A DNA stretch of 64,000 bases, taken from the NCBI RefSeq assembly GCF_000269805.1, contig NZ_JH711481.1, positions 1,191,279 to 1,255,278 of the forward strand, given 5' to 3'. Made by a program: the position numbers and the translations under genes. The DNA comes from Actinomyces massiliensis 4401292 (GTDB lineage: Bacteria; Actinomycetota; Actinomycetes; Actinomycetales; Actinomycetaceae). This document shows, one piece after another, positions 34,390-42,269 of the stretch. Numbering within the stretch: position 1 is the first letter of the stretch; every line of letters begins with the position of its first letter. The notes beneath the pieces were generated by a model. That model worked only from the letters and a program-made list of their open reading frames with translations. It ran no database searches and had not been told where the DNA came from.

Positions 34390-34503
34390 CCGAGAGCGGT
34401 CCAAGGACCGATCTCGAGCCGGAATGCGACCGATCTCGGCGCGGAAGTGGACCGATCTCGAGCCGGAGTGCGACCGATCTCGGCGCGGAAGCGGACCGAT
34501 CTC
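34390..34503 (-). repeat. 22-bp iteron array, five inverted copies (locus 1, right)
   Basis: GACCGATCTC starts at 34406, 34428, 34450, 34472 and 34494, again with an exact 22-base period but in the opposite orientation. A degenerate forward unit (GAGAGCGGTC) precedes them at 34394. The array ends 23 bases before the lldP stop. Confidence 0.92.
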
Positions 34504-34526
34504 GACGGAGGGGGGTGCCGGGCGGC

Positions 34527-36224
34527 TCACCTGGGCGGGAAGTATCCGCCCAGCCATCCCTGCGCGGCGATGAAGACCAGCGCCCCCAGCAGCACGAGCA
34601 GACCCAGGGAGAACGGCGCGGCCTTCTTGAGGATCTCCGCGTCCTTCCCGGGCGCCTGGACCGCCGTGGTGACGACGGCGAGGTTCTGCGGCGAGACGAT
34701 CTTGCCCAGGCCGCCGCCGATCGTGTTGGCCGCCAGGAGGATGCGCGGGTCGAGGTTCGCGGTCTGCGCGGCGGTGGCCTGCAGGTTGGCGAACAGGGCG
34801 CCGGCGCTCGTCGCCGAGCCCGCCACGGCCGTGCCGAGCCAGCCCAGGGACGGGGACAGGAAGGCGAAGACCGCTCCCGTCGTCGCCAGCGCGGCTCCCA
34901 CGGCGCTGGTCTGGCCCGAGAAGTTCATGACATACGCCAGCGCCATCACGGAGGCGATCGTGATGATCGACATGCGCAGCGTGTAGATCGTCTCCGGCAG
35001 CGCCCGCAGCATGCGCCCGGCGCTCACCTGGAACCGGCCGCCCGACGAGCACCGGGCGTAGACGACCGTCACAATCGCAGCTGTGATGAAGATCCACGTA
35101 CCCGGGTTGGACATGGTCTGCAGGGTGTACACGGCGCTGTTGGAGGGCTCGCCGCTGCTGGTGAGCAGCTCGCCGTGGACGCCGGGCCAGGGGATCTTGA
35201 TATCGGTGCTGGCCAGTACCTTGGACAGGTCGATCCCGATCTTCCACAGCTTGGTGATGCCGATCATGACGATGACCAGCACATAGGGCAGCAGGGCCAG
35301 GACGATGCGCTCGGTGCTCGGCTTGTCGTCGTCGCTGGTCTCCGAGTGGAACTCCTCGGGAGTGGCCGACGGCGTCCACACCAGCAGGAAGAGGTAGGAG
35401 GCGGCGAAACCCACGAGGGCCGCCATGACACTGGTCAGCTCGTAGGACACGTACGGCGCGATGAAGTGGCCGCCTCCGGTGGCCAGCCCGGCGACCAGCG
35501 CCAGGGGCCACAGCTGGCGCACCGCGCGCATGCCGTCGAGGATCCCCAGCAGGAGGAAGGGCATGAGCACGCAGATGACCCAGGTGAAGTGGGTCATGAA
35601 GATCCCGATGACCGTGGGGTCCTCCCCGCCGCCGAGGTTCCCGGCGGTGGTCACGGGGATGGCCATGGCGCCGAAGCCCACGTAGATGGCGTTGCCGACG
35701 ATCGTCATGAGCGCGGCCTTGATCTTCTCCACGCCGAGGGTCACGAGCATGGCGGCGGTGATCGCCACCGGCGCCCCGAAGCCCGCCAGGCCCTCCAGCA
35801 GACCGCAGAAGCAGAAGGAGACGATCAGCGCCTGGGCGCGCATATCCCCCTTGCCGATCGCATTGAACACGGCCCGCAGATCCGTCGAGCGCCCGGAGAC
35901 CTCGGTGAGGTTGTAGAGCCACACGGCGGCGATGACGATGTAGATGATCGGGACGAATCCCATGGCCAGGCCCTGCGTCCCGGACAGGAATGTCATGCCC
36001 ACCGGCATGTGGAAGCACACGACCGCCAGCACCATGGACAGTCCGAGCGCGATGATCGAGCACCAGTGCGTGGCGACCTTGAAGGCACCCATGAGGACGA
36101 AGAAGGCGATCAGGGGCGCGATGCCCACGATCGCCGTGAGGAACACATTTCCGCCCACCGCCGATGTCGACGGAGTGAAGTACGTCTGCGTGGCGCTGGC
36201 GAGCGGCAGGATGTCGAGGGGCAT
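34527..36224 (-). CDS. lldP: L-lactate permease
   Basis: The 565-residue LctP-family proton/lactate symporter has about 13 membrane segments. Recognisable blocks are GTQGLAMGFVPIIYIVIAAV, GLLEGLAGFGAPVAIT, FLSPSLGWLGTAVAGSATSA and the C-terminal NTIGGGLGKIVSPQNLAV. ATG 36224 is at the family start (MPLDILPL); upstream frames are spurious. It supplies substrate for LldD and LutABC, although it is in neither operon. It converges on the iteron block at its 3' end. Confidence 0.95.
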   Translation of the reverse strand: MPLDILPLASATQTYFTPSTSAVGGNVFLTAIVGIAPLIAFFVLMGAFKVATHWCSIIALGLSMVLAVVCFHMPVGMTFLSGTQGLAMGFVPIIYIVIAAVWLYNLTEVSGRSTDLRAVFNAIGKGDMRAQALIVSFCFCGLLEGLAGFGAPVAITAAMLVTLGVEKIKAALMTIVGNAIYVGFGAMAIPVTTAGNLGGGEDPTVIGIFMTHFTWVICVLMPFLLLGILDGMRAVRQLWPLALVAGLATGGGHFIAPYVSYELTSVMAALVGFAASYLFLLVWTPSATPEEFHSETSDDDKPSTERIVLALLPYVLVIVMIGITKLWKIGIDLSKVLASTDIKIPWPGVHGELLTSSGEPSNSAVYTLQTMSNPGTWIFITAAIVTVVYARCSSGGRFQVSAGRMLRALPETIYTLRMSIITIASVMALAYVMNFSGQTSAVGAALATTGAVFAFLSPSLGWLGTAVAGSATSAGALFANLQATAAQTANLDPRILLAANTIGGGLGKIVSPQNLAVVTTAVQAPGKDAEILKKAAPFSLGLLVLLGALVFIAAQGWLGGYFPPR

Positions 36225-36380
36225 GAGGACTCCGAGATCGGGGGCGGAGGTGCGGTCCGTCGCGAAGGGTCGACGGCGCCGGCGCCGGGATGTGCCGATC
36301 GTGACGAGACAGACCCGATCATGCCACGTCCCCGCCGCCCGGCGCATGGTCTGCGGCGGGTCGAGCGCGCCGCCTTGACC

Positions 36381-36404
36381 GCATATACCCCCCGGGGTAT
36401 ATGC
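36381..36404. promoter_or_regulatory. CstR/CsoR-type operator 1
   Basis: This is a perfect inverted repeat: GCATATACCCC, two bases, GGGGTATATGC. It is the TACCC...GGGTA type of dyad bound by CsoR/CstR proteins. A CstR-like gene closes the downstream operon. Confidence 0.8.
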
Positions 36405-36417
36405 TGAGCGAGACAAG

Positions 36418-36433
36418 ATACCCCCGGGGGTAT
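36418..36433. promoter_or_regulatory. CstR/CsoR-type operator 2
   Basis: Perfect 16-bp palindrome ATACCCCCGGGGGTAT, 24 bases before the ATG of the small CXXC gene. Together with operator 1 (centres about 33 bp apart, three helical turns) it suggests side-by-side binding of two tetramers on one DNA face. Confidence 0.8.
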
Positions 36434-36457
36434 ACATGAGATGTGAGGAGAGATACC

Positions 36458-36634
36458 ATGTGTCGACCCGTGACCTGCAAGACGTGCGGCAAGACGACGT
36501 GGGCCGGCTGCGGCCAGCACGTCGCACAGGTGAAGGCGGGTGTGCCGGCGGGGCAGTGGTGCACCTGCGAGCGCGACGCTCCCGCCCCCGTTTCCGTCGG
36601 CGGCCTGCTGGCGCGCCTGTTCGGGAAGCACTGA
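36458..36634 (+). CDS. Small cysteine-rich (CXXC) protein of the persulfide operon
   Basis: The 58-residue protein has CKTCGKTTWAGCGQHV near the start and QWCTC in the middle, giving six Cys and one His in the first 45 residues, so metal or persulfide binding is plausible. GAGGAGAG at 36445-36452 supports ATG 36458. It is the first gene behind both operators and is followed after three bases by the oxidoreductase. Small proteins of this look occur widely in actinobacteria; I know of no established function. Confidence 0.75.
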   Translation: MCRPVTCKTCGKTTWAGCGQHVAQVKAGVPAGQWCTCERDAPAPVSVGGLLARLFGKH

Positions 36635-36637
36635 GCC

Positions 36638-38410
36638 ATGGGACTCGCCGATTCCGCCGATTCCGCCGCTCCCGCTGCTTCTGCCGCTCCCGCCGCCCGC
36701 GCCGAGTCCGAGGCGCCGTCGCGCCGCATCGTCATTGTCGGGGGCGTCGCCGCCGGCATGAGCGCCGCCACCCGCCTGCGCCGCCTCGACGAGAGCGCCG
36801 CCATCACCGTGGTCGAGCGCGGTGAGCACGTCTCCTTCGCCAATTGCGGTCTGCCCTACTACGTCGGCGGCGTCATCGCCCGGCGCGAGGACCTCCTCCT
36901 GCAGACGCCCGCCTCGCTGGCCGCCCGCTTCGCCCTCGACGTGCGCGTGCGCACCGAGGCCACCGCCATCGATCGCGCGGCCCGCACCGTCCGCGTGCGC
37001 ACCACCGGCCCCGACGGCGCCGTCACCGAGGAGGAGCTGCCCTACGACGCCCTGGTCCTGGCGCCGGGCGCCCGCCCCCTCCTCCCGCCGATCCCCGGTA
37101 TGGAGCGGGCCCTGACACTGCGCGACGTCGCCGACGCCGACGCCCTGGCCCGCGCCGTCGCCACTGCCGGGCCCGACGGCGGCGCGGCTCGCAGCGCCGT
37201 CGTCCTGGGGGGCGGCTTCATCGGCGTGGAGACCGCCGAGAATCTTCACCGCCGCGGTCTGGACGTCACCCTCGTCGAGCTCGCCGACCACGTGCTGCCC
37301 CCGCTCGACCCCGAGATGGGCGCCCCCGTGGCGGCCCGCCTGCGCGAGGCCGGCATCCGGGTGCGCACCGGCGTCTCCATCGCCGAGCTGGGGCCGCGCG
37401 AGGCGGCCCTCACCGACGGGACCGCCGTGGCCGCCGATATCGTCGTCGCCGCTGTCGGAGTCCGCCCCGACACCGCCCTGGCCCGCGCCGCCGGATTGGA
37501 GGTCGATGAGCGCGGCGGCATCGTCGTGGGCCCCGACCAGCGCACCAGCGATCCCGCGATCTGGGCGGCCGGCGATGCCGCCGTCAAGACCGGCGCCATC
37601 GACGGGGCGCCGGCCCACATCGCCCTGGCCCAGACCGCCAACCGCCACGGCCGCGTCATCGCCGACTCGATCATGGGGCGGCGGGCCGCATCCGCGCCCG
37701 CCATCGGCACCGCCATTGTCGGCGTCCTCGGCCTCCAGGCCGCCATGACCGGCTGGAGCGAGACGCGCGCCCGCGCCGCCGGCCTCGACGTCGTCTGCGT
37801 CCACGTCCATCCCGCCGACCACGCCGCCTACTATCCGGGCGCCGGGACCATGAGCCTCAAGCTCGTGGCGGAGGCCGGCACCGGGAGGATCCTCGGCGCC
37901 CAGGGCGTGGGGCCCGCCGGCGTCGACAAGCGCATCGACGTGATCTCCACCGCCATCCGCGGCGGACTGCGGGCCCCCGACCTGGCCGATCTGGAGACCG
38001 CCTACGCTCCGCCCTTCGGCGCCGCCAAGGATCCGGTGGCCATGCTCGGCCTCGTCGCCGACAACGTTCTGAGCGGGCTGACCCCGACCCTCCAGTGGCA
38101 TGAACTCGATGCCGCCCGCTCAGCCGGGGCGAGTCTGGTCGACGTGCGCAGCGCCGCCGAGTACGCGCGCGGTCACATCCCCGGGGCCATCAACATCCCG
38201 GTCGATCAGCTGCGCGGCCGCCTCGACGCGCTTCCCGACGGTCCCCTCGTCGTCTCCTGCCAGGTCGGCCTGCGCGGTCACATCGCCGCCCGCCTGCTCC
38301 TCCAGCACCGCCGTGAGGCGCGCAACCTCGACGGAGGCTACCGCACCTGGTCGGCGGTGCGCGGCGCCGGCACGGTCGGCCCGGAGCCGGGCGCGACGGG
38401 GGAGGTGTGA
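36638..38410 (+). CDS. CoA-disulfide reductase-type FAD oxidoreductase fused to rhodanese
   Basis: The 590-residue flavoprotein is of the CoADR-RHD class, which reduces CoA (per/poly)sulfides with NAD(P)H. FAD site: IVGGVAAGMSAATRLRRL (33-50). Active-site Cys70 is in SFANCGLPYYVGG. The NAD-binding strand is VVLGGGFIGVETAENL, the second FAD contact is WAAGDAA. The C-terminal rhodanese domain (about 485-575) has its catalytic Cys541 in SCQVGLRG. The first 28 residues are a low-complexity Ala/Ser/Asp leader. It lies between the CXXC gene and the cstR-like gene. Confidence 0.92.
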   Translation: MGLADSADSAAPAASAAPAARAESEAPSRRIVIVGGVAAGMSAATRLRRLDESAAITVVERGEHVSFANCGLPYYVGGVIARREDLLLQTPASLAARFALDVRVRTEATAIDRAARTVRVRTTGPDGAVTEEELPYDALVLAPGARPLLPPIPGMERALTLRDVADADALARAVATAGPDGGAARSAVVLGGGFIGVETAENLHRRGLDVTLVELADHVLPPLDPEMGAPVAARLREAGIRVRTGVSIAELGPREAALTDGTAVAADIVVAAVGVRPDTALARAAGLEVDERGGIVVGPDQRTSDPAIWAAGDAAVKTGAIDGAPAHIALAQTANRHGRVIADSIMGRRAASAPAIGTAIVGVLGLQAAMTGWSETRARAAGLDVVCVHVHPADHAAYYPGAGTMSLKLVAEAGTGRILGAQGVGPAGVDKRIDVISTAIRGGLRAPDLADLETAYAPPFGAAKDPVAMLGLVADNVLSGLTPTLQWHELDAARSAGASLVDVRSAAEYARGHIPGAINIPVDQLRGRLDALPDGPLVVSCQVGLRGHIAARLLLQHRREARNLDGGYRTWSAVRGAGTVGPEPGATGEV

Positions 38411-38412
38411 GC

Positions 38413-38682
38413 ATGGCGGTCCACCTCGACCCCGATGAGCTGCGCCCGGTCGTCACCCGTCTCAAGCGGGCGCGCGGTCAGCTCGACGCCGTCATCCGCA
38501 TGCTCGAGGACGGCCAGGACTGCGAGAGGACGGTCACCCAGATCGCCGCCGTCTCCAAGGCCGTCGACCGGGCCGGCTATGCCGTCATCGCCACGGGCAT
38601 GCGCGCCTGCTTCGCGTCCGACCCCACCGGTGAAACCGTGGACGCCGCCCGCCTGGAGAAGATGTTCCTTACCCTCAGCTGA
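38413..38682 (+). CDS. CstR-like persulfide-sensing repressor (CsoR/DUF156 family)
   Basis: The 89-residue helical protein has the family core RLKRARGQLDAVIRMLEDGQDC and a second Cys in GMRACF (C37 and C66). Copper-sensing CsoR has a His four residues before the second Cys; here that position is Gly, as in CstR-type persulfide sensors that use only the two Cys. With a rhodanese/CoADR partner and two operators at the promoter, autoregulation by reactive sulfur is the likely role. ATG 38413 has GGGGAGGT in front; GTG 38407 overlaps the previous stop. Confidence 0.88.
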   Translation: MAVHLDPDELRPVVTRLKRARGQLDAVIRMLEDGQDCERTVTQIAAVSKAVDRAGYAVIATGMRACFASDPTGETVDAARLEKMFLTLS

Positions 38683-38700
38683 GCTGGACTGAACCGTGCT

Positions 38701-38778
38701 GAGCCGGGCCCGCCCCGGGGCGAGTCTCCCTGAGCCGGGTACGCTCCGGGCCGAGCCGGGCCCGCCCCGGGGCGAGTC
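38701..38778. repeat. Short GC-rich tandem repeat
   Basis: An exact 26-bp unit (GAGCCGGGCCCGCCCCGGGG plus CGAGTC) occurs at 38701-38726 and 38753-38778 with a degenerate copy between. It lies between the convergent cstR-like gene and the next minus-strand gene and may act as a terminator; the unit contains the palindrome CCGGGCCCG and a CCCCGGGG core. Confidence 0.7.
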
Positions 38779-38798
38779 CGTGCTGAGCCGGGCGCGGC

Positions 38799-39413
38799 TC
38801 AGGGCGATGGCGCGGTCTGCACGGGGCCGGGCGAGATGGGGCTGTGGTGGAGGTCGGCGGGGGCGACCTGGTCGGCCAGGGCGATGACCTCGTCGATCAC
38901 CGGCTCGACCTGGCCCGGTGTGGTGCCCCACACACGCATGAGGACGTCCACGGGCACGGTCGGCAGGCCCGCCTTGCGCAGGACGACCACGGCGCTGGGG
39001 CGCGCGGTCGAGCCCATCGCGGTTCCCTCGGCGAGCGCCCAGAAGCCCGCGGTGGTGAGGTTGGGGCGCAGGCGGCGAGGCGCGCCGCCCGGCAGGTTCT
39101 CGTTGAGCAGCGCCAGCTGAGTGGCGTGACGGCCCTCTTTGGAGCTGTTGTCGTAGGCGATGACCAGGCTCAGGTCGACGGCGAAGACGCCCTGCGTGCC
39201 GCCGTCGCCCACGTGCAGGAGCCGAGCCAGCGGGGCCCGGCGCTCGATGCGCCTCAGGGTGACCAGGAGCTCCTCGAGCTTGGCGCGCCGCCGGGGATCC
39301 GCACCGGAGGCTCCCGACGTGCGCCGACGCGCCTCCGCGCGTTCCCAGCCCGGTGGGGGGAACTCGGGCACCACGATCCATGTCGAGGCGTTCGGGGTGA
39401 CGGCGATCTGCAT
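38799..39413 (-). CDS. Unknown 204-aa protein
   Basis: The product starts MQIAVTPNASTWIVVPEFPP and has no signal or membrane segment. Central parts (GVFAVDLSLVIAYDNSSKEG, TAGFWALAEGTAMGS) look like a folded mixed alpha/beta domain. I do not recognise it. It is divergent from the RDD-FHA gene, 75 bases away, and next to the FHA/kinase cluster, so it may belong to it. A long frame on the other strand covering this gene is a shadow. Confidence 0.65.
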   Translation of the reverse strand: MQIAVTPNASTWIVVPEFPPPGWERAEARRRTSGASGADPRRRAKLEELLVTLRRIERRAPLARLLHVGDGGTQGVFAVDLSLVIAYDNSSKEGRHATQLALLNENLPGGAPRRLRPNLTTAGFWALAEGTAMGSTARPSAVVVLRKAGLPTVPVDVLMRVWGTTPGQVEPVIDEVIALADQVAPADLHHSPISPGPVQTAPSP

Positions 39414-39488
39414 CCTGAAGACTCCTTGTGCATCACGTGCATGCGACGGTCAGCGCTCGTAGGACGCTGCCCATCTTATGCTGTGGCT

Positions 39489-40208
39489 GTGTCAGCAACA
39501 GTTCCCGTGCCCGCCTCCCCCGTGCAGCGTCTCCTGGCCGGTGGAATCGACATCCTGCTCGTGGTGGGGATCTCAGGCTTCCTGCCGATCTCCCTGCTGG
39601 GCAGGCTGACATGCGCGGGACTCGTCCTGCTCGTGTTCATCGTGGTTCAGTCCCTGACGGGCGTCGGCCCGGGCGGCGCCGTGATGGGCATGCGGTTGCA
39701 CCGGGTCGCGCGTGGCGGCAACAGCCCCGGAGTGGCGGCCCTGGGGCGCGCCGGTCTCATCGCGGTGGCCGCCGTGGCGAGTCTGGGGGTCGTGCCCGTC
39801 GTCATGGTGGTGCGCGCGGACGCGACCGGCCTGCGGCGCACCTGGTACGACCGCATCTCGGGGACGATGCTGGTCTCCAGGCGCTCGCACACGATGTACA
39901 CCCTGGTCCTCGACGGGCGCTCCGTCCTGGTGGACGCCCCGGTGCTCCTGGGGCGCGCTCCCGAGCGGAGCCCCGGGCGCGAGGGCGTGCGACTGGTATC
40001 CGTGCCGTCCGATGACACGACGGTCTCCAAGACGCACGCCCTGCTCGAGCCCACCGCGGAGGGGATTTCAGTCACCGATCTCGGATCGACCAACGGCACC
40101 TACCTGGTCGATTCTCAGGGCAGTCACGAATTGGCCCCCGGTCTGGCCGAGACAGTGCCCAGGGGTGGGGCTATATACTTCGGCGAAGCTGAGTGCCGTG
40201 TTCGGTGA
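39489..40208 (+). CDS. RDD membrane domain fused to FHA domain
   Basis: The 239-residue protein has an N-terminal RDD-type membrane part (QRLLAGGIDILLVVGISGF, GAVMGMRLHRV, TWYDRISGTMLV) with three or four segments. An FHA domain (residues about 140-237) follows, in which the phosphothreonine-binding pattern is seen as LLGRAPE, SKTHALLE and DLGSTNGTYL. FHA domains read Ser/Thr kinase output, and a kinase gene follows two genes later. GTG 39489 (VSATVPVPAS) is chosen; ATG 39440 would add 16 poorly conserved residues. Confidence 0.85.
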   Translation: MSATVPVPASPVQRLLAGGIDILLVVGISGFLPISLLGRLTCAGLVLLVFIVVQSLTGVGPGGAVMGMRLHRVARGGNSPGVAALGRAGLIAVAAVASLGVVPVVMVVRADATGLRRTWYDRISGTMLVSRRSHTMYTLVLDGRSVLVDAPVLLGRAPERSPGREGVRLVSVPSDDTTVSKTHALLEPTAEGISVTDLGSTNGTYLVDSQGSHELAPGLAETVPRGGAIYFGEAECRVR

Positions 40209-40340
40209 CGTGTACCGGCGGAGCCGGAAGCGCGCCCGAGCGGGCTCGGCAATTGCCACCCCTTCCCCGTTCCCACCATCCCCGCTATAGCTACCACCCC
40301 ACCCGCGCCCCACCCGCTGGGTGAGTCCAAGGAGGAGACA

Positions 40341-42269
40341 GTGTCCGAACACGGAATCGCTCGCTGGAGTCGTTGGGCAGAGGGAACCTGGACGGCTGCC
40401 GTCGCCCCGCACGGCGTCCTCCTGCTCCCCCCGAAACTTTCTGAGGAATTCGTCACCGACCTGTGGGAGGAGCTGCGCTCCTCCCGGGGCAGCCTGACGG
40501 CGATCCTGGATCACCTGGTCATGGGGGCCGGGGGTCATCTGTCCGAGATCCCGGACTTCGCTCTGGTCGTGGCCGCATCCGACGGCGTGCGCATAGCCGC
40601 GCGCGGTCAGGTGGGCCTGGAGATCGACGGCGAGTCCGTGGAGGCCCACAGCGTGGCGACATGGCGAGAGATCTTCCTGCCCGGCTCTCCCAAGATCATC
40701 GTGCGGGCGCCCGAGCCGACGGGCCCCGTGCTGCGCCCGGTGGTGGACGCCGTCCTGACGGCCTCCGCCGTGTTCCCGGGGCAGATGCCGGATGCTCCCG
40801 ACCCCGAGGAGCCTGCCGGCACTGCGCACGATGCGGGCGACGCCGATGACGCGGGCGACGCCGGCAGTGCGGACGACGCAGATGAGGCTGACAGTCCAGG
40901 CGGTGCCGGCAGTCCAGGCAGCGCTGACGGTGCCGGCAGTGCTGACACTGCAGGCGAGCTGCCGTCCAACGGTTCGTTATCCGGGTTATCCGAGCTATCG
41001 ACGTCATCCGCATCCACGCCTCCTGACGCCGCGTCGCCTCCGACGGCCGGCAGCCCCGGTACCGCCGGCGCTGTCGCATCCGCTGCTCCGGCGGCCTTCT
41101 CGCCCGTCTCGCCGGCAGCGCCGTCTGCGGGCAGCCCCACCAGCACTCCTGACACCCCCAGCACCCCTGACACCCCCGACACGGCCGCCTCTCCCGCGGT
41201 CTTCTCGCCGGCCTCGCCGGCGGCCCCGTCTGCGGGCAGCCCCACCGACACTCCTGACACCCCCAGCATTCCCGACGCTGCCGTCGCCCCCGACACTGCC
41301 GCCGCCTCCCCGGCCGCTTACTCGCCCGCAGAGGGGACTGCGTCGGCGGACGGCTCGGAGGTGGTCGAACTCACCGAGGCCGAGGAGCTGCCGGCCGCTG
41401 CCAGGCCCTTCGGCATCGACGTCGACGACGTGCCGGTGGACGGCTCGCAGGTCGTCGAGCTCGCCGACGCCGATCGGCTTGAGCCCGCTGACGTCGATGA
41501 TGTGATTCGTGCTACTTCTCCCGGTTCTGCGGGTTCTGCCGGCTTCCCCATCGGCTCGGCGGACGACGAGTTGTATCCCCTGGGCTCCGCAGAAGACGAT
41601 CTCGACGAGGACTTCGATTCCGAGGACGACCAGGCCGGGGATCATGACGGCTGGACGCTGGCCTCCCTGCCCGACGACCTGGTTGACGAGCTCGGTCCCC
41701 TGGTGCCCGATCGGTCGGGCGCCTCCGCCTATGCCGACGAGCCCTCGACCGACACGCCCGTGTCCATCGCGGTGGCCATTCGGCAGCCCGAGATTCCGGC
41801 GGCGGGACGCCAGGCCCTGTCAGTGCTCTGCCCGGAGGGCCATGCCAACCCGACCAACTACGTGCGCTGCCGCGCCTGCGGCGCCGAGCTGTCGCAGCCC
41901 GCGCGCATGATCACCTGCCCGCCGCTGGGTCGCCTGCGCCTGTCCTCCGGGCAGGCCGTCACTCTCGACCGTCCGGTTCTCGTCGGCCGCCAGCCCTCCT
42001 CTGTCGATGTCTCCCAGCTGGAGGGCCAGTCGCCGACGCTGGTGACGGTGCCCAGTCCGGAGCAGCTCATCTCCCGCAACCACGTTCTCATCGAGCTCGA
42101 CGAGTGGTCCGTGCTGGCGCGCAACTTCTCCGGGGGCAACGGCACTGTGCTCAATCGCGCCGGTGCATCCCCGCAGAAGCTGCCCTACTCCGAGCCCCTG
42201 GTGCTGCGCAACGGTGACGTCCTCGACCTCGGCGACGGCCAGTCGCTCGTGCTCGAGGACCTTCCGTGA
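40341..42269 (+). CDS. FHA-domain protein with zinc ribbon and long disordered linker
   Basis: The 642-residue protein has an N-terminal folded domain of about 150 residues. A long Pro/Ala/Ser/Asp-rich linker with repeated SPAAPSAGSPT-like units and VVEL(T/A) motifs follows. Near residue 495 is a zinc ribbon (CPEGHANPTNYVRCRACG). The C-terminal FHA domain has VLVGRQPS, LISRNHVLIE and NFSGGNGTVL. GTG 40341 follows an excellent AAGGAGGA ribosome site. Its stop overlaps the kinase start by four bases. It is likely a substrate or adaptor of that kinase. Confidence 0.85.
   Translation: MSEHGIARWSRWAEGTWTAAVAPHGVLLLPPKLSEEFVTDLWEELRSSRGSLTAILDHLVMGAGGHLSEIPDFALVVAASDGVRIAARGQVGLEIDGESVEAHSVATWREIFLPGSPKIIVRAPEPTGPVLRPVVDAVLTASAVFPGQMPDAPDPEEPAGTAHDAGDADDAGDAGSADDADEADSPGGAGSPGSADGAGSADTAGELPSNGSLSGLSELSTSSASTPPDAASPPTAGSPGTAGAVASAAPAAFSPVSPAAPSAGSPTSTPDTPSTPDTPDTAASPAVFSPASPAAPSAGSPTDTPDTPSIPDAAVAPDTAAASPAAYSPAEGTASADGSEVVELTEAEELPAAARPFGIDVDDVPVDGSQVVELADADRLEPADVDDVIRATSPGSAGSAGFPIGSADDELYPLGSAEDDLDEDFDSEDDQAGDHDGWTLASLPDDLVDELGPLVPDRSGASAYADEPSTDTPVSIAVAIRQPEIPAAGRQALSVLCPEGHANPTNYVRCRACGAELSQPARMITCPPLGRLRLSSGQAVTLDRPVLVGRQPSSVDVSQLEGQSPTLVTVPSPEQLISRNHVLIELDEWSVLARNFSGGNGTVLNRAGASPQKLPYSEPLVLRNGDVLDLGDGQSLVLEDLP

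Noticed and set aside
33741-34503. CRISPR array
   Set aside because: The repeated unit is 10 conserved bases with 12 semi-conserved bases between. These are too short to be spacers, are similar to each other and appear in both orientations. No cas genes.
34135-34986. 283-codon plus-strand frame through the core and right iterons
   Set aside because: Runs into the 3' part of lldP antisense. The equivalent frame is not preserved in the second core at 61319-61562.
38844-39488. Long N-terminal extension of the RDD-FHA gene
   Set aside because: Overlaps the opposite-strand gene 38799-39413 and shows no conserved sequence before the RDD domain.
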